NCBI RefSeq assembly: GCF_947502415.1
Contig: NZ_CANMZV010000015.1
Coordinates: 1 to 64,000 of the forward strand
DNA length: 64,000 bases
Direction: 5' to 3'
Source: an uncultured Photobacterium sp.
Lineage (GTDB): Bacteria > Pseudomonadota > Gammaproteobacteria > Enterobacterales > Vibrionaceae
A program made the translations under genes and the position numbers. Positions 45,936-56,204 of this stretch are shown one piece after another. The notes under the pieces are model-generated. The model did no database searches and was not told the DNA's origin. It saw only the letters and a list, made by a program, of their open reading frames with translations. How positions within the stretch are numbered: position 1 is the stretch's first letter; every line of letters begins with the position of its first letter.

Positions 45936-47099
45936 ATGTTTCGAAGTAGTCCCTATGGATGGACCTCGCAGTATCTGCTCGGTTTTTTCTTCCACTATGG
46001 TGTGTATCTTCCTTTTTGGGCGTTGTGGTTTGCCCATCTGGGGGTAAGTGCCTCAAATATAGGCTTGTTGCTGGGGGTTGGGCTTGCCGTCCGCTGTCTG
46101 GCAAATTTGGTGATCACGCCCCGCATTCACAAGGTTGAGCATTTAATCCCTGCGCTGCGCTGGCTGGCTTTTGCCGCCTTGATCAGTTGCATTGTTTTCA
46201 TTTACTGCGGAGGTAGTTTGTGGGCGCTCACTATTGTCACAATTGTTTTTAACCTTCTGGTTGGCCCGATTGTGCCGCTTTCTGATGCATTGGCAAATCA
46301 CTATGCCAAAGATGATCATTTAGACTATGGTCGAACCCGCCTTTGGGGCTCAATTGCTTTTATTGCTGGTTCGACGGCGGTCGGAATGCTGGCAGCCAAA
46401 TATGATCCGGATGTGATCCCTTGGGTGGCGGTGGCTGGTTTGGTGGTTACCTTGCTGTTTTCTATGCGTAAGCCGACTATTTTGCCGATATCAGAGGAAG
46501 GACATGATCAGGCGCGCCCAGCTCTGATGCAGATGATGCGTGATAGTCGGGTGGTGCAATTTCTCGTTATTGTAGCCTTATTGCAGGGCAGCCATGCTGC
46601 TTATTACAGTTTCAGTGCGATTTACTGGAAAGATGTGGGCTACAGCGAAGCGGTGATCGGTTACCTGTGGAGTTTCAGTGTGGTTGCCGAAGTGGCGCTT
46701 TTTGCCTTCAGTAAGCGGTTGTTTGCCGGCTGGAGTGTGTCGGCGATGTTCCGTTTGGCTGCGCTGGGGGTACTGTTGCGTTGGGGTATCACAGCTACGA
46801 TGACAGAATTGCCTGTACTGGTGCTGTCCCAGGCTCTCCATAGCGTGACCTTTGCGGCGGCACATCTGGCAGCAATCCGCTATATCCAGAATGCTGAGAG
46901 TAACCAGGTGGTGGCATTGCAGGCGCTTTATAACGCCTTGCCGCTGGGGGCATTCATGGCTCTGATGACAGCTGTGAGCGGTTGGTTGTATGGCGTATGG
47001 GGCGCGGATATGTTTTGGCTGATGGCCGCGATGGGCGTGCCTGTTCTGTTTATGAAGCTTGAACCTCAGCCGAGCAGCTATGCTGTGACAAGTAGCTAA
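45936..47099 (+). CDS. MFS transporter, HcaT-like
   Basis: A 387-residue protein with about 12 hydrophobic segments, of the major facilitator superfamily. Long stretches resemble E. coli HcaT (3-phenylpropionate transporter family), such as GPIVPLSDALANHYAKDDHL, DYGRTRLWGSIAF and LLQGSHAAYYSFSAIYWKD. The substrate here is unknown; an organic acid is reasonable given the neighbours. It is divergent from the DUF294 gene and lies 170 bases before the hybrid kinase. Confidence 0.8.
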   Translation: MFRSSPYGWTSQYLLGFFFHYGVYLPFWALWFAHLGVSASNIGLLLGVGLAVRCLANLVITPRIHKVEHLIPALRWLAFAALISCIVFIYCGGSLWALTIVTIVFNLLVGPIVPLSDALANHYAKDDHLDYGRTRLWGSIAFIAGSTAVGMLAAKYDPDVIPWVAVAGLVVTLLFSMRKPTILPISEEGHDQARPALMQMMRDSRVVQFLVIVALLQGSHAAYYSFSAIYWKDVGYSEAVIGYLWSFSVVAEVALFAFSKRLFAGWSVSAMFRLAALGVLLRWGITATMTELPVLVLSQALHSVTFAAAHLAAIRYIQNAESNQVVALQALYNALPLGAFMALMTAVSGWLYGVWGADMFWLMAAMGVPVLFMKLEPQPSSYAVTSS

Positions 47100-47268
47100 G
47101 CTGTTACAAAATAAAGGATCAAGACCGGCGACGGCATACCTGGCCAAGAACTGTGATCACCTTGATAGAGAGGGAGGCTGTGGATTCGATACCATGGCAA
47201 TACCAGAGTAAATTAATCAGATAATTGGTTTTTGGTATTACTCACTCTTAATTTTTCAGGGAAGTATC

Positions 47269-50200
47269 ATGGCACAGGGATGGATTGTCGTGCCGGTCTC
47301 GTTTGCCTATCTGGGGCTGCTGTTTCTGATTGCCTGGTATGGCGATAAGAAACAGCAGTGGATGGCAGGTCTGCGGCCGTGGATTTATAGTCTTTCAGTT
47401 GCAGTTTACTGCACATCATGGACCTTTTATGGCACGGTCGGACAGGCCAGCCAGAATGTTTGGTCCTTCTTACCTATCTATCTTGCTCCGATTTTGGTGT
47501 TTACTGTTGGCTGGCGCATTCTGGCGCGGTTGATCCTGATCGCCAAGCGGGAACACATTACCTCGATAGCCGATTTTATCGCGGCCCGTTATGGCAAATC
47601 GCAAGGGTTGGCAGTGTTGGTAACTGTCATTGCTGTGATCGGCATATTGCCTTATATCGCCCTTCAGCTGCGGGGGATTACCATGGGACTGGAGCTGGTC
47701 GCCCCGGATTTAGGTCAGCCCAGTGGGCTTGATGATAGCGATATTGCCTGGCTGGTTACCCTGGCGCTGGCAGCTTTTACCATTTTGTTTGGTACCCGGC
47801 ATATTGATATCACCGAACACCATCGCGGAATGATGATGGCGGTGGCGTTTGAGTCGCTGGTTAAACTGGCCGTTTTTCTTATTGTCGGCTTTTTTGCGTG
47901 CGGTCTCTTGTTTGAGCTGCCGGATCTCCAGGTACTTAAGCAGGCCTACCTGCTGCCTCATACTCCTCATGTCGGTAGCTTACTGATCCATACAATCCTG
48001 ACTATGGCCGCAATTATCTGCCTGCCGCGTCAGTTCCATACTACCGTGGTGGAAAATAGCCGGGCTCAGGATCTGCATGTGGCCCGCCGGGTGTTTCCGC
48101 TCTATTTGATGTTGATGGGCTTGTTTGTTGTGCCATTGGCATTGGCAGGTCAAGCATTGCTGCCCCGAATAGCAGCCGATACCTATGTGATAAGCCTGCC
48201 TTTGCAGCAAGGGGCTGACAGTATTGCCCTGTTGGCTTTTCTCGGCGGGACATCGGCAGCCAGCGGGATGGTCATTGTCTCGACCATAGCACTGGCTATT
48301 ATGGCTTCCAACGATCTGGTGTTGCCTTTATTGCTGCGGCGGCTGCGAGTATCAGGCCGGGCCTTTAGCGCGTTTTCTGGTTTGCTGCTCAATGTCCGGC
48401 GGGCGTTGATTCTGCTGTTGCTGCTGGCGGCTTGGGGTTTTCACCAGGCTCTTGATGAAATTCAGTCGTTATCGGCTATCGGATTGTTATCGTTCGCAGC
48501 GATTGCCCAGTTTGCCCCACCGCTGCTTGGGGGGATCTACTGGCGTGAAGGTAATCGTAACGGAGTGCTTGCCAGTCTGTTAGGGGGCTCGGCAATATGG
48601 GTGATCACCATGATGGGCCAGACTAATATGCTGGCCGGTTCAGCGGATAATAATTTGTTGCTGTGGTTGCTGGCTCCGCCGCAGTGGCCGTTACTCCATG
48701 ATCTGTCTTCAGTTGACTGGGGAATGTTGCTGAGCCTGGTTGTTAACCTGTTCCTATATGTACTTGTATCGCTGGCAACCCGCTCTTCACTTAGTGAGCG
48801 TTTGCAGGCTGCAACGTTTGTCGATGCTCCTTTACCAGAAACTGAAGATGGCAGCCTTTACCAGACTCGGGTCACAATTGCTGAGCTGGAAATGTTGGCA
48901 GCCCGTTTTGTCGGACGCAAGCGAGTACGTCATGCCTTCCGTCAGTATGCCGAACAGCACCAGGAAGCAGTTATGCCTCAGATGCAGGCATCGGCGGCAT
49001 TGATCCGTCATACCGAACGGGTACTGGCCGGGGTTTTTGGTGCATCTTCGGCCAGGCTGGTGCTGACTTCTGCCTTACAGGGGCGCAACATGCAGCTCGA
49101 AGAAGTTGCGACCATTGTTGATGAGGCATCTGAACTGTTTGATTTTAGCCGTGGCCTGTTACAAGGGGCGATTGAGCATATCAGCCAGGGGATCACCGTC
49201 GTTGATAAACAGCTTCGGCTGGTGGCCTGGAACCAGCGTTATCTGGAGATGTTTTCTTTCCCGCCGGGACTGATTCAGGTCGGCAGGCCTATTGCCGATG
49301 TGATCCGCCATAATGCCCTGCAGGGGCTGTGTGGTCCGGGAGATATTGAAGCCCATGTGGTTAAGCGGGTTGCACACTTGAAGCGTGGTACTGCTCATAC
49401 ATCGGCCCGGACCCGGCCGGATGGCCTGGTTATCGAGGTACAAGGCAACCCGATGCCGGGCGGCGGATTTGTGATGAGTTTTACGGATATTACCGCGTTC
49501 CGTCAGGCCGAGCAGGCGCTAAAAGAAGCGAATGAGCACCTTGAGGAGCGGGTCCGGTTACGAACCCGGGAGCTGGAGTCACTGAACCGTCAGTTGGTAT
49601 CGGCTACCCAGCAGGCGGAGCAACAGGCTCACTCGAAAGGACGTTTTTTAGCGGCGGTAAGCCATGATTTGATGCAGCCACTCAATGCTGCTCGGTTGTT
49701 CTCTTCTTCGCTGGCTGAAGTCGCAAAAGAAGCAGAAACAATGAAGTTGGCTCACCATATCGAAAGTGCGCTGGGGGCGGCGGAAGATTTGATCGGTGAT
49801 TTGCTTGATGTCTCACGGTTGGAGTCTGGTAAGTTGCAGGTTCATGTTAATCCGTTCCCGGTCAGTGAGGTGCTTGATACTTTGAAAGTGGAATTCGGCG
49901 CACTGGCCTGTCAGCAGGGGATCACCTTCGAGGTGGTTAATAGCGATGCCGTGGTTATTTCTGATCCCAAGTTGCTCCGTCGGGCCCTGCAGAATTTCCT
50001 TACTAATGCTTTTCGTTATAACCCGAATGGCAAGGTGCTGCTGGGGGTACGCAGAAAGTCGGGGCAATTGCTGGTCGAGGTTTGGGATGACGGGCCGGGG
50101 ATCCCGAAAGAGAAACAAGCCCATATTTTTGATGAATTCACCCGGATAGAGCACACAAGGGGCGATCATGGTCTCGGACTTGGGCTGGCAATTGCCCGTG

Positions 50201-50736
50201 GGATCAGTCGGGTGCTCGATCATTCGTTGTCGCTGCGCTCCTGGCCGGGGAAAGGGACGGTCTTTGCCCTGAGTGTCCGGCGCGGTGTTCTGGCTGAGCA
50301 AATGGCTCAGTCCCAGGAAAAACGTCACCAGAAGCCGGTAACAGCTAAGGTGGCACCGCTGGCTGGGCTCAATGTGCTATGTGTCGATAATGAGCCGGAT
50401 ATTTTGTTGGGAATGGAAAACCTGCTGGCTCGTTGGGGGTGTGAAGTCCGGTTGGCTGAAACGGTTGCGGGTGCGATGCAGCAGCTTGATGATGGTTGGT
50501 TGCCTGATTTTGTGTTGAGTGACTACCACTTGGCTAATAACGAAACGGGGTTGCAGGTTTTGCTGCAGTGTAGCTTGCGACTAGGTAAAACTTTCAAAGG
50601 GGTAGTGATCAGCGCTGACCGTACCGAAGAAACGCAGTTGGCTGTAAAAGCCCATGGTTTTAGGTTTGTCAGTAAGCCCGTGAAGCCGCTTAAACTAAGG
50701 GCGTTACTTAATCAGCAGGTGCCTGCTGCTGGTTAG
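47269..50736 (+). CDS. crbS: CrbS-type transporter/hybrid sensor histidine kinase
   Basis: A 1155-residue fusion. Residues ~5-500 form a sodium:solute-symporter domain of about 13 helices; then a linker, a PAS-like domain (~640-745, GAIEHISQGITVVDKQLRLV), a coiled coil, a HisKA domain with the phospho-acceptor His799 (AAVSHDLMQPLNAARL), an HATPase domain with N, G1 (WDDGPGIP) and G2 (GLGLGLAIA) boxes, and a receiver with Asp1085 (FVLSDYHL). In Vibrio and Pseudomonas, CrbS with CrbR switches on acs for acetate use. The position next to acs supports the name. No CrbR response-regulator gene is seen in this window. Confidence 0.88.
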   Translation: MAQGWIVVPVSFAYLGLLFLIAWYGDKKQQWMAGLRPWIYSLSVAVYCTSWTFYGTVGQASQNVWSFLPIYLAPILVFTVGWRILARLILIAKREHITSIADFIAARYGKSQGLAVLVTVIAVIGILPYIALQLRGITMGLELVAPDLGQPSGLDDSDIAWLVTLALAAFTILFGTRHIDITEHHRGMMMAVAFESLVKLAVFLIVGFFACGLLFELPDLQVLKQAYLLPHTPHVGSLLIHTILTMAAIICLPRQFHTTVVENSRAQDLHVARRVFPLYLMLMGLFVVPLALAGQALLPRIAADTYVISLPLQQGADSIALLAFLGGTSAASGMVIVSTIALAIMASNDLVLPLLLRRLRVSGRAFSAFSGLLLNVRRALILLLLLAAWGFHQALDEIQSLSAIGLLSFAAIAQFAPPLLGGIYWREGNRNGVLASLLGGSAIWVITMMGQTNMLAGSADNNLLLWLLAPPQWPLLHDLSSVDWGMLLSLVVNLFLYVLVSLATRSSLSERLQAATFVDAPLPETEDGSLYQTRVTIAELEMLAARFVGRKRVRHAFRQYAEQHQEAVMPQMQASAALIRHTERVLAGVFGASSARLVLTSALQGRNMQLEEVATIVDEASELFDFSRGLLQGAIEHISQGITVVDKQLRLVAWNQRYLEMFSFPPGLIQVGRPIADVIRHNALQGLCGPGDIEAHVVKRVAHLKRGTAHTSARTRPDGLVIEVQGNPMPGGGFVMSFTDITAFRQAEQALKEANEHLEERVRLRTRELESLNRQLVSATQQAEQQAHSKGRFLAAVSHDLMQPLNAARLFSSSLAEVAKEAETMKLAHHIESALGAAEDLIGDLLDVSRLESGKLQVHVNPFPVSEVLDTLKVEFGALACQQGITFEVVNSDAVVISDPKLLRRALQNFLTNAFRYNPNGKVLLGVRRKSGQLLVEVWDDGPGIPKEKQAHIFDEFTRIEHTRGDHGLGLGLAIARGISRVLDHSLSLRSWPGKGTVFALSVRRGVLAEQMAQSQEKRHQKPVTAKVAPLAGLNVLCVDNEPDILLGMENLLARWGCEVRLAETVAGAMQQLDDGWLPDFVLSDYHLANNETGLQVLLQCSLRLGKTFKGVVISADRTEETQLAVKAHGFRFVSKPVKPLKLRALLNQQVPAAG

Positions 50737-50748
50737 CAAAGAGTAAAA

Positions 50749-50778
50749 AACAGCGCCGACATAACTGTCGGCGCTGTT
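50749..50778. terminator. Terminator between crbS and flhA
   Basis: CAGCGCCGACA/TGTCGGCGCTG, an 11-pair perfect stem with a TAAC loop, extended by A-T pairs. The minus-strand tail TTTTTT is strong, so it mainly ends the flagellar operon; crbS converges on it from the other side. Confidence 0.88.
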
Positions 50779-50811
50779 GTAAAGGAGACTTTTTAGTGCG
50801 GGGTGGGGGGA

Positions 50812-52911
50812 TTAGCCCATATTGCCAACCACGGAGACACTCTTATCATCCGGGATCTCATTGAACGACAGCACATGCAGGCCGCGAGCACAAACACGGG
50901 CATAACGTGCCAGTAGCGGGCGTAATTGCGGCAGTACCAGCAGGATCGGGGTATGGCCGTGCAGGCGCATATTATCGAGTACTTCCGGCAGGGTTCGCTG
51001 CAGTTTTTCGATTACTGTCGGCTCTAATGCAAAGCCGTCCAGTTGGACATGGCCGCCGGACTGAGCCTGGCTGAGGGCTCCCAGCAACACATTCTCCAGT
51101 TCATTCGACAAGGTGACGGCCGGGACATCGGCACGCATGCCGATCAGGTTGCCCAGTAGTACTCGGCGCAGCACACAACGTACGTCGGCAGCCAGCAGGA
51201 TCGGATCCTGTGACAACTCCGCCGATTCTACCAGGGAGTTGGCAATCGTGACGATATCCGACAGGGATACGCCGTCAATCGTTAGCTGGCGGAATACTCG
51301 CAGCAGCTGCTGCGGCGTGAGCTTCTTTTGCAGGTCTTCAGCCAGTTTGGCATTGATGCTTGCCAGGCGGTCAATGACGCCAGAGACTTCTTCCGGACTC
51401 AGAATGTCATCGATATGATCGTTGACCACTTTGCTGACATGGGTCGAAATAATTGTCGCATGGTCAACCACGGTATAGCCGAGGTTCACGGCTTTGTCTT
51501 TGTCTGACGGTGCAATCCAGACAGCTTCCATTCCGTAGGCCGGATCTTTAGTCAGGATACCGTCGACATTGCCGTAAACCTGACCCGGGTTGATCGCCAT
51601 CAAGTGATCCATTTCAAGATCCGCCTGAATGATTTTCGCCCCTCTGACCAGGATTTGGTATTGGCTCGCTTCAAGGCCCAGATCATCTTTGACATGAATT
51701 TGCGGGATCACAAAACCTCGCTGTTCGGTCAGGGTCTTGCGAATACCGACCAGGCGATTGAGCAGCTCGGCGCCTTGGCGACGGTCGATTAGGTTGACCA
51801 GGCGGAAGCCGACGTTCAGGCTCATGGCATGAACAATGGGAATATCACCGGTAACCAGCTCTTTGTTTTCAGGTTGTTCGTGCTGTTCGACAATCTGCTC
51901 TGCCCGCTCAAGATCTTCGTGCTTGGTCGGCGCTTCGTAAGAGCGCATTCGCCAGGCGGTCAGGCCGATTAAAGCGGAAAAGCACAGGAAGGCCATGTGA
52001 GGCATACCCGGGATTAGACCCAGGATCAGCATGATGCCGGAAACGACGAACAAAGCGGTTGGCGATGCCAGCATCTGTTTGCTGACCTGCTTGGACAAGT
52101 CGTCGCTGTCAGCTACACGGGTAACGATGATTGCAGCGGCGGTAGCCAATAGTAGTGACGGGATCTGGGCAACCAGACCGTCACCGATGGTTAGCAGGGC
52201 GAAGGTCTGAAAGGCGTCGGAAAACGACAGGCCGTGCTGGAACACACCGATGCTGATACCACCGATGATGTTAATAAACAGGATCAGCATCCCTGCAATG
52301 GCATCACCGCGGACGAACTTCGAAGCACCGTCCATTGAACCGTAGAAATCGGCTTCCTGGGCAACGTCTTCACGGCGGGTCTTGGCCTGGATGTGGTCGA
52401 TAATACCGGCGTTCAGGTCGGCATCGATCGCCATCTGTTTACCAGGCATCGCATCCAAGGTGAAGCGGGCGCTTACTTCCGAGATACGCTCGCCACCTTT
52501 TGTGACCACGACGAAGTTAATGATCATCAGGATCACGAACACTACCATACCAACGACATAGTTGCCGCCGATCACGACGTCACCGAAGGCTTCGATAACT
52601 TTACCGGCGGCCGCGCCACCGTCATGGCCGTTGAGCAATACTACCCGGGTTGACGCTACGTTCAATGCAAGGCGCAGCAAGGTTGCGACCAGGAGGATAC
52701 TAGGGAAAACCGAGAAATCGAGCGGGCGCTTGCTGTAGACACTGACCAGCATTACCAGTAGTGCCAGGACGATGTTGAAGGTGAATAGCATATCCAGCAC
52801 CAATGGTGGGATAGGCAGGATCACCATCGCCAGTATCGTCATCAGGAGCAGCGGGATCCCTAATTGTCCCTTGGCGAGTAGCTGCAGTAACGGGGTGAGT
52901 TTTTGTTTCAT
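50812..52911 (-). CDS. flhA: Lateral flagellar export gate protein FlhA
   Basis: A 699-residue inner-membrane protein of the flagellar type III export gate. The N-terminal half has about eight hydrophobic helices with the FHIPEP signature region SARFTLDAMPGKQMAIDADL and the following DLNAGIIDH; the C-terminal half is the cytoplasmic ring domain that docks chaperone-substrate complexes. It is the last gene of fliMNPQR-flhBA and starts 16 bases after flhB. Cluster content shows it belongs to a lateral system, so a second, polar flhA is expected elsewhere. Confidence 0.94.
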   Translation of the reverse strand: MKQKLTPLLQLLAKGQLGIPLLLMTILAMVILPIPPLVLDMLFTFNIVLALLVMLVSVYSKRPLDFSVFPSILLVATLLRLALNVASTRVVLLNGHDGGAAAGKVIEAFGDVVIGGNYVVGMVVFVILMIINFVVVTKGGERISEVSARFTLDAMPGKQMAIDADLNAGIIDHIQAKTRREDVAQEADFYGSMDGASKFVRGDAIAGMLILFINIIGGISIGVFQHGLSFSDAFQTFALLTIGDGLVAQIPSLLLATAAAIIVTRVADSDDLSKQVSKQMLASPTALFVVSGIMLILGLIPGMPHMAFLCFSALIGLTAWRMRSYEAPTKHEDLERAEQIVEQHEQPENKELVTGDIPIVHAMSLNVGFRLVNLIDRRQGAELLNRLVGIRKTLTEQRGFVIPQIHVKDDLGLEASQYQILVRGAKIIQADLEMDHLMAINPGQVYGNVDGILTKDPAYGMEAVWIAPSDKDKAVNLGYTVVDHATIISTHVSKVVNDHIDDILSPEEVSGVIDRLASINAKLAEDLQKKLTPQQLLRVFRQLTIDGVSLSDIVTIANSLVESAELSQDPILLAADVRCVLRRVLLGNLIGMRADVPAVTLSNELENVLLGALSQAQSGGHVQLDGFALEPTVIEKLQRTLPEVLDNMRLHGHTPILLVLPQLRPLLARYARVCARGLHVLSFNEIPDDKSVSVVGNMG

Positions 52912-52927
52912 TTCAGCTCAGTTCCTG

Positions 52928-54055
52928 TTATCGACGTAATTCTTTCGGAATCGTGACTTGTGGGAATTCAGGTTCATGGGACTGACGTCCCTGCTTGTAT
53001 TGTTCCATCTGGAATACAAAAGTTAGTACGTGGGCGACAGCGATATATAACGGGGCCGGAATTTCCTGCCATTCGTTCGTGGAGTAATACACTGCACGGG
53101 TAAGGGGTGGGATTTCGACCACCGGACAATTATGCTTGCGAGCAATCTGCTGCATTTGCAGTGCTGTCTGATCCACCCCTTTGGCTAGGACAAAAGGCGC
53201 ATTGGCTTTATCCAGATCGTATTTCAGGGCGATGGCGTAGTGAGTCGGGTTAGTGATAACGACATCGGCCTGCGGTACGGTTTTCATCATCTGTCTCTGC
53301 GACATCTGGCGCTGTAGCTGACGGATTTTAGCTTTAACTTCCGGTTTACCTTCGCTGTTCTTGTGTTCATCCTTGACCTCCTGCTTAGTCATTTTCAGCT
53401 GTTTGGTATATTCCCAGCCGGCATAAGGCATCTCGCATACGGCTATTAGCAACAGGGCTAGCCCGAAGCTGAACAGCCCCAGCCATAGGAGGTCAACGGT
53501 TTGTAAGATTGCTTCCGTTAGCGGCATACGCTGGAGCATCACTATTTGTGTCAGGTGGCTGTTGAGCAGCCAGTAAAGGGTCGCACTGATCAGCGTAACT
53601 TTAAGAATACTTTTTATTAGCTCGGCCACCGATTTGGTTGAGAACATCCGCTTTATCCCCGAGATCGGGTTGAGCTTAGAGAATTTAGGCTGTGCTGCTT
53701 TACCGGAGATATTCCATCCACCCCGGATAATATTGGCCAGGACAGTGATAAACATCAGTAGTCCTAGCATTGGGCCGATGGCCTTCACCATGGTCGTCAG
53801 GCTTTGAGACAGGTGCTTGAACATATATTCCGTTTCAAAGGCGGCTTCTTTCGGTAATACCATATTGAGGTTGGTGATCACCTTGAACATTTCGGCCATG
53901 GAGCTGGAAAAAGCGGTTAGTAACAGGGCGGCGCCGACCGTCATCAGGGCCGTGACCAGCTCTTTTGAGCGGGGCAGGTTACCGTCTTCCCGGGCTTTGC
54001 GCAGTTTCTGCTGACTGGGTTGTTCCGTTTTGTCCTGACTGCTGTTGTCACTCAT
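52928..54055 (-). CDS. flhB: Lateral flagellar export switch protein FlhB
   Basis: A 375-residue export-gate component with an N-terminal four-helix membrane domain and a cytoplasmic domain that self-cleaves at NPTH (VVITNPTHYAIALKY) to switch substrate from rod/hook to filament type. Residues 1-20 (SDNSSQDKTEQPSQQKLRKA) fit the conserved N-terminus. Its ATG overlaps the fliR stop by one base. Confidence 0.95.
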   Translation of the reverse strand: MSDNSSQDKTEQPSQQKLRKAREDGNLPRSKELVTALMTVGAALLLTAFSSSMAEMFKVITNLNMVLPKEAAFETEYMFKHLSQSLTTMVKAIGPMLGLLMFITVLANIIRGGWNISGKAAQPKFSKLNPISGIKRMFSTKSVAELIKSILKVTLISATLYWLLNSHLTQIVMLQRMPLTEAILQTVDLLWLGLFSFGLALLLIAVCEMPYAGWEYTKQLKMTKQEVKDEHKNSEGKPEVKAKIRQLQRQMSQRQMMKTVPQADVVITNPTHYAIALKYDLDKANAPFVLAKGVDQTALQMQQIARKHNCPVVEIPPLTRAVYYSTNEWQEIPAPLYIAVAHVLTFVFQMEQYKQGRQSHEPEFPQVTIPKELRR

Positions 54056-54840
54056 CAGCGCGCCTCCATGTTAGCCATCATCTGCAGGGTTTCACTACAA
54101 AGACGGGTGAAGTTCTCCGGAATACTTGATGTGGTGATCAGCAGGCAGATCAGGCCGAGCATCATGGTCATCGGAAAGCCGAGTGCAAAAACGTTAAGCT
54201 GTGGTGCCGCTCGGTTCATCATGCCGAACGCGCCATTGACCAGCAGCATGGCACAGACAGCGGGCAGGGCCAGTAACAGGGAGGCGGCAATCATCCAGCC
54301 AAAGCGCATGATGACGCTGTACAGTGCATCCTGGCTCGGCATTTCGCCTACCGGCCATACTTCAAAACTGCGAACTAAAATATCCAGTGCTACCAGGTGG
54401 CCATCGAGGGCCAGAAACAGCAACAACGTATAGACCTGGTAGTATTTACCCAGCGCCGGGATGCTGACGCCGTTGATTGGGTCGTTCATCATCGCCATAC
54501 CCAGACCCATCTGCATCGACAGGATCTGGCCCATGGTGGTAAAGACGGCAAACAGCAGTTCCAGCATCAGCCCCATCAGGCCACCGATGATCATTTGCTG
54601 GCCAGCCAGCAGTAGTGCATCCAGTGATAACGGGTCGACACTGGGCATTGCCGGCATTAGCGGTGCAGCAAGCATACTCAGCATGAAAGCAAGGCCAACA
54701 CGTACACGTACCGGGACGCCGTTGCCACCGAAAATCGGCATTAGCATCATTGCGGCACTGAGGCGGAAGAACGGCCACCAGATCTGTCCAAGCCATGCGG
54801 TTAGCTGAGCGGCTGTAATGTCTAACATTGCATCAGCCAA
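54055..54840 (-). CDS. fliR: Lateral flagellar export protein FliR
   Basis: A 261-residue membrane protein of the export gate with about six hydrophobic stretches. The central RVRVGLAFMLSMLAAPLMP and the C-terminal LGLICLLITTSSIPENF segments follow the FliR pattern. It overlaps the upstream fliQ by eight bases and the downstream flhB by one. Confidence 0.92.
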   Translation of the reverse strand: MADAMLDITAAQLTAWLGQIWWPFFRLSAAMMLMPIFGGNGVPVRVRVGLAFMLSMLAAPLMPAMPSVDPLSLDALLLAGQQMIIGGLMGLMLELLFAVFTTMGQILSMQMGLGMAMMNDPINGVSIPALGKYYQVYTLLLFLALDGHLVALDILVRSFEVWPVGEMPSQDALYSVIMRFGWMIAASLLLALPAVCAMLLVNGAFGMMNRAAPQLNVFALGFPMTMMLGLICLLITTSSIPENFTRLCSETLQMMANMEAR

Positions 54841-55102
54841 TCAGGTGCGGGATGTTGAGGAATAAGCGGTTGAACAGGTCGCCCAGAGTGCGCAGCAGCC
54901 ATGGGCCGGCAAAGCCTAGCATTGCCAGTGTCATCAGCAGGCGCGGCAGGAAACTGAGCGTTTGCTCGTTGATCTGGGTCGCAGCCTGAAAAATACTGAC
55001 AAGCAGGCCGATAATCAGGCTGGGGATGATCATCACACAGACCATGCTGACGATGATCATTAATGCCTCGCCGAAAAATGTAGCGAGAAATTCTGTTCCC
55101 AT
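54833..55102 (-). CDS. fliQ: Lateral flagellar export protein FliQ
   Basis: An 89-residue protein made of two hydrophobic helices, with the conserved PSLIIGLLVSIFQAATQINE turn that forms part of the export pore with FliP and FliR. It follows fliP by three bases. Confidence 0.94.
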   Translation of the reverse strand: MGTEFLATFFGEALMIIVSMVCVMIIPSLIIGLLVSIFQAATQINEQTLSFLPRLLMTLAMLGFAGPWLLRTLGDLFNRLFLNIPHLIG

Positions 55103-55105
55103 AAT

Positions 55106-55834
55106 CTATCCGAAACTTGCGCTAAGTGTACCAACGGTCATAGACCAGCCATCCACCATGACAAAAATCATTAGCTTGAACGGCAGCGAAATAATCAAGG
55201 GTGACAGCATCATCATACCCATCGCCATTAAGACACTGGCGACCACAATATCGATGATTAAAAACGGGATAAACAGCATAAAGCCGATTTGAAACGCGGT
55301 TTTCAGCTCGCTGAGAATGAAGGCTGGCATCACAATCAGGAAATCGAGCTCTTCCATGTTATTCGGTGCCGGCTCATTGGCAATGCGCAGGATTTGCTCC
55401 AGATCCGTTTCCCGGGTCTGCTGAAGCATAAAGTGGCGCAAAGGTTTTTCAGCTGTACTCAGTGCCTCAACCATGCCCATGGTTCCATTTTGGTAGGGAA
55501 CCACGGCGTTGTCGTAGACATCATAGAGTACCGGCCGCATGATAAACAGCGACAGGGTCAGGGCGATACCGATTAGTACCCGATTAGGTGGGCTCTGCTG
55601 CAGACCCATAGCTTGTCGAAGGATGCCCAATACGATGATGATCCGGGTAAAGCTGGTAACCATCAGCAGCATTGCCGGCAAAAATGCCAGGGCGGTCATC
55701 AGCAGGAAGATTTGCAGTTTGACGCTGTATTCTTCCGGTCCGTCAGGACCGTTGATAGTCAGCAGCGACAGATCCTGCGCTAGCGCCGGAGAGCTAAGCA
55801 GCAGGCATACCAGTATTACCCAGAGTCGACGCAT
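55106..55834 (-). CDS. fliP: Lateral flagellar export protein FliP
   Basis: A 242-residue export-gate protein with a cleavable signal peptide ([20 protein letters not shown]) and four further hydrophobic segments. The signature [19 protein letters not shown], here beginning VTSFTRI, and the [20 protein letters not shown] segment are conserved. No fliO gene lies between fliN and fliP, unlike polar clusters. The start overlaps the fliN stop by one base. Confidence 0.95.
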   Translation of the reverse strand: MRRLWVILVCLLLSSPALAQDLSLLTINGPDGPEEYSVKLQIFLLMTALAFLPAMLLMVTSFTRIIIVLGILRQAMGLQQSPPNRVLIGIALTLSLFIMRPVLYDVYDNAVVPYQNGTMGMVEALSTAEKPLRHFMLQQTRETDLEQILRIANEPAPNNMEELDFLIVMPAFILSELKTAFQIGFMLFIPFLIIDIVVASVLMAMGMMMLSPLIISLPFKLMIFVMVDGWSMTVGTLSASFG

Positions 55835-56193
55835 TACTTGGTCAGCCCTTTTAGCATATCGTTGTCATCAACAACATTAACCAGACGCAGTCCGTATTTG
55901 TTGTTGACGATAACCACTTCAGCATGGCCCAGCAGAGTACCGTTCACTTTAACATCCATCGCTTCACCGCTCAGTTTGTCCAGTTCGATAACGGTACCCA
56001 GAGAGACATTCATTAAATCGCCAACCATCAGTTCGGTACTGGCAACCTCAAGGGTCAGGTTAACCGGAATATTGCGGATAAACGACATGTCCTGCGGTGC
56101 CGTGGACTGTGAGCCATGCATCGGCTCCTGGCTTAGACTGCCGAGGTCCAGTTCATCAAGGTCAATATTCAGATCATTGGTTTGTTCAGACAT
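55834..56193 (-). CDS. fliN: Lateral flagellar motor switch protein FliN
   Basis: A 119-residue protein with a C-terminal SpoA domain ([20 protein letters not shown], then [20 protein letters not shown]) that forms the C-ring base with FliM. The N-terminal region is short and acidic. It starts 11 bases after fliM. Confidence 0.94.
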   Translation of the reverse strand: MSEQTNDLNIDLDELDLGSLSQEPMHGSQSTAPQDMSFIRNIPVNLTLEVASTELMVGDLMNVSLGTVIELDKLSGEAMDVKVNGTLLGHAEVVIVNNKYGLRLVNVVDDNDMLKGLTK

Positions 56194-56204
56194 GGTGGTT
56201 CCTG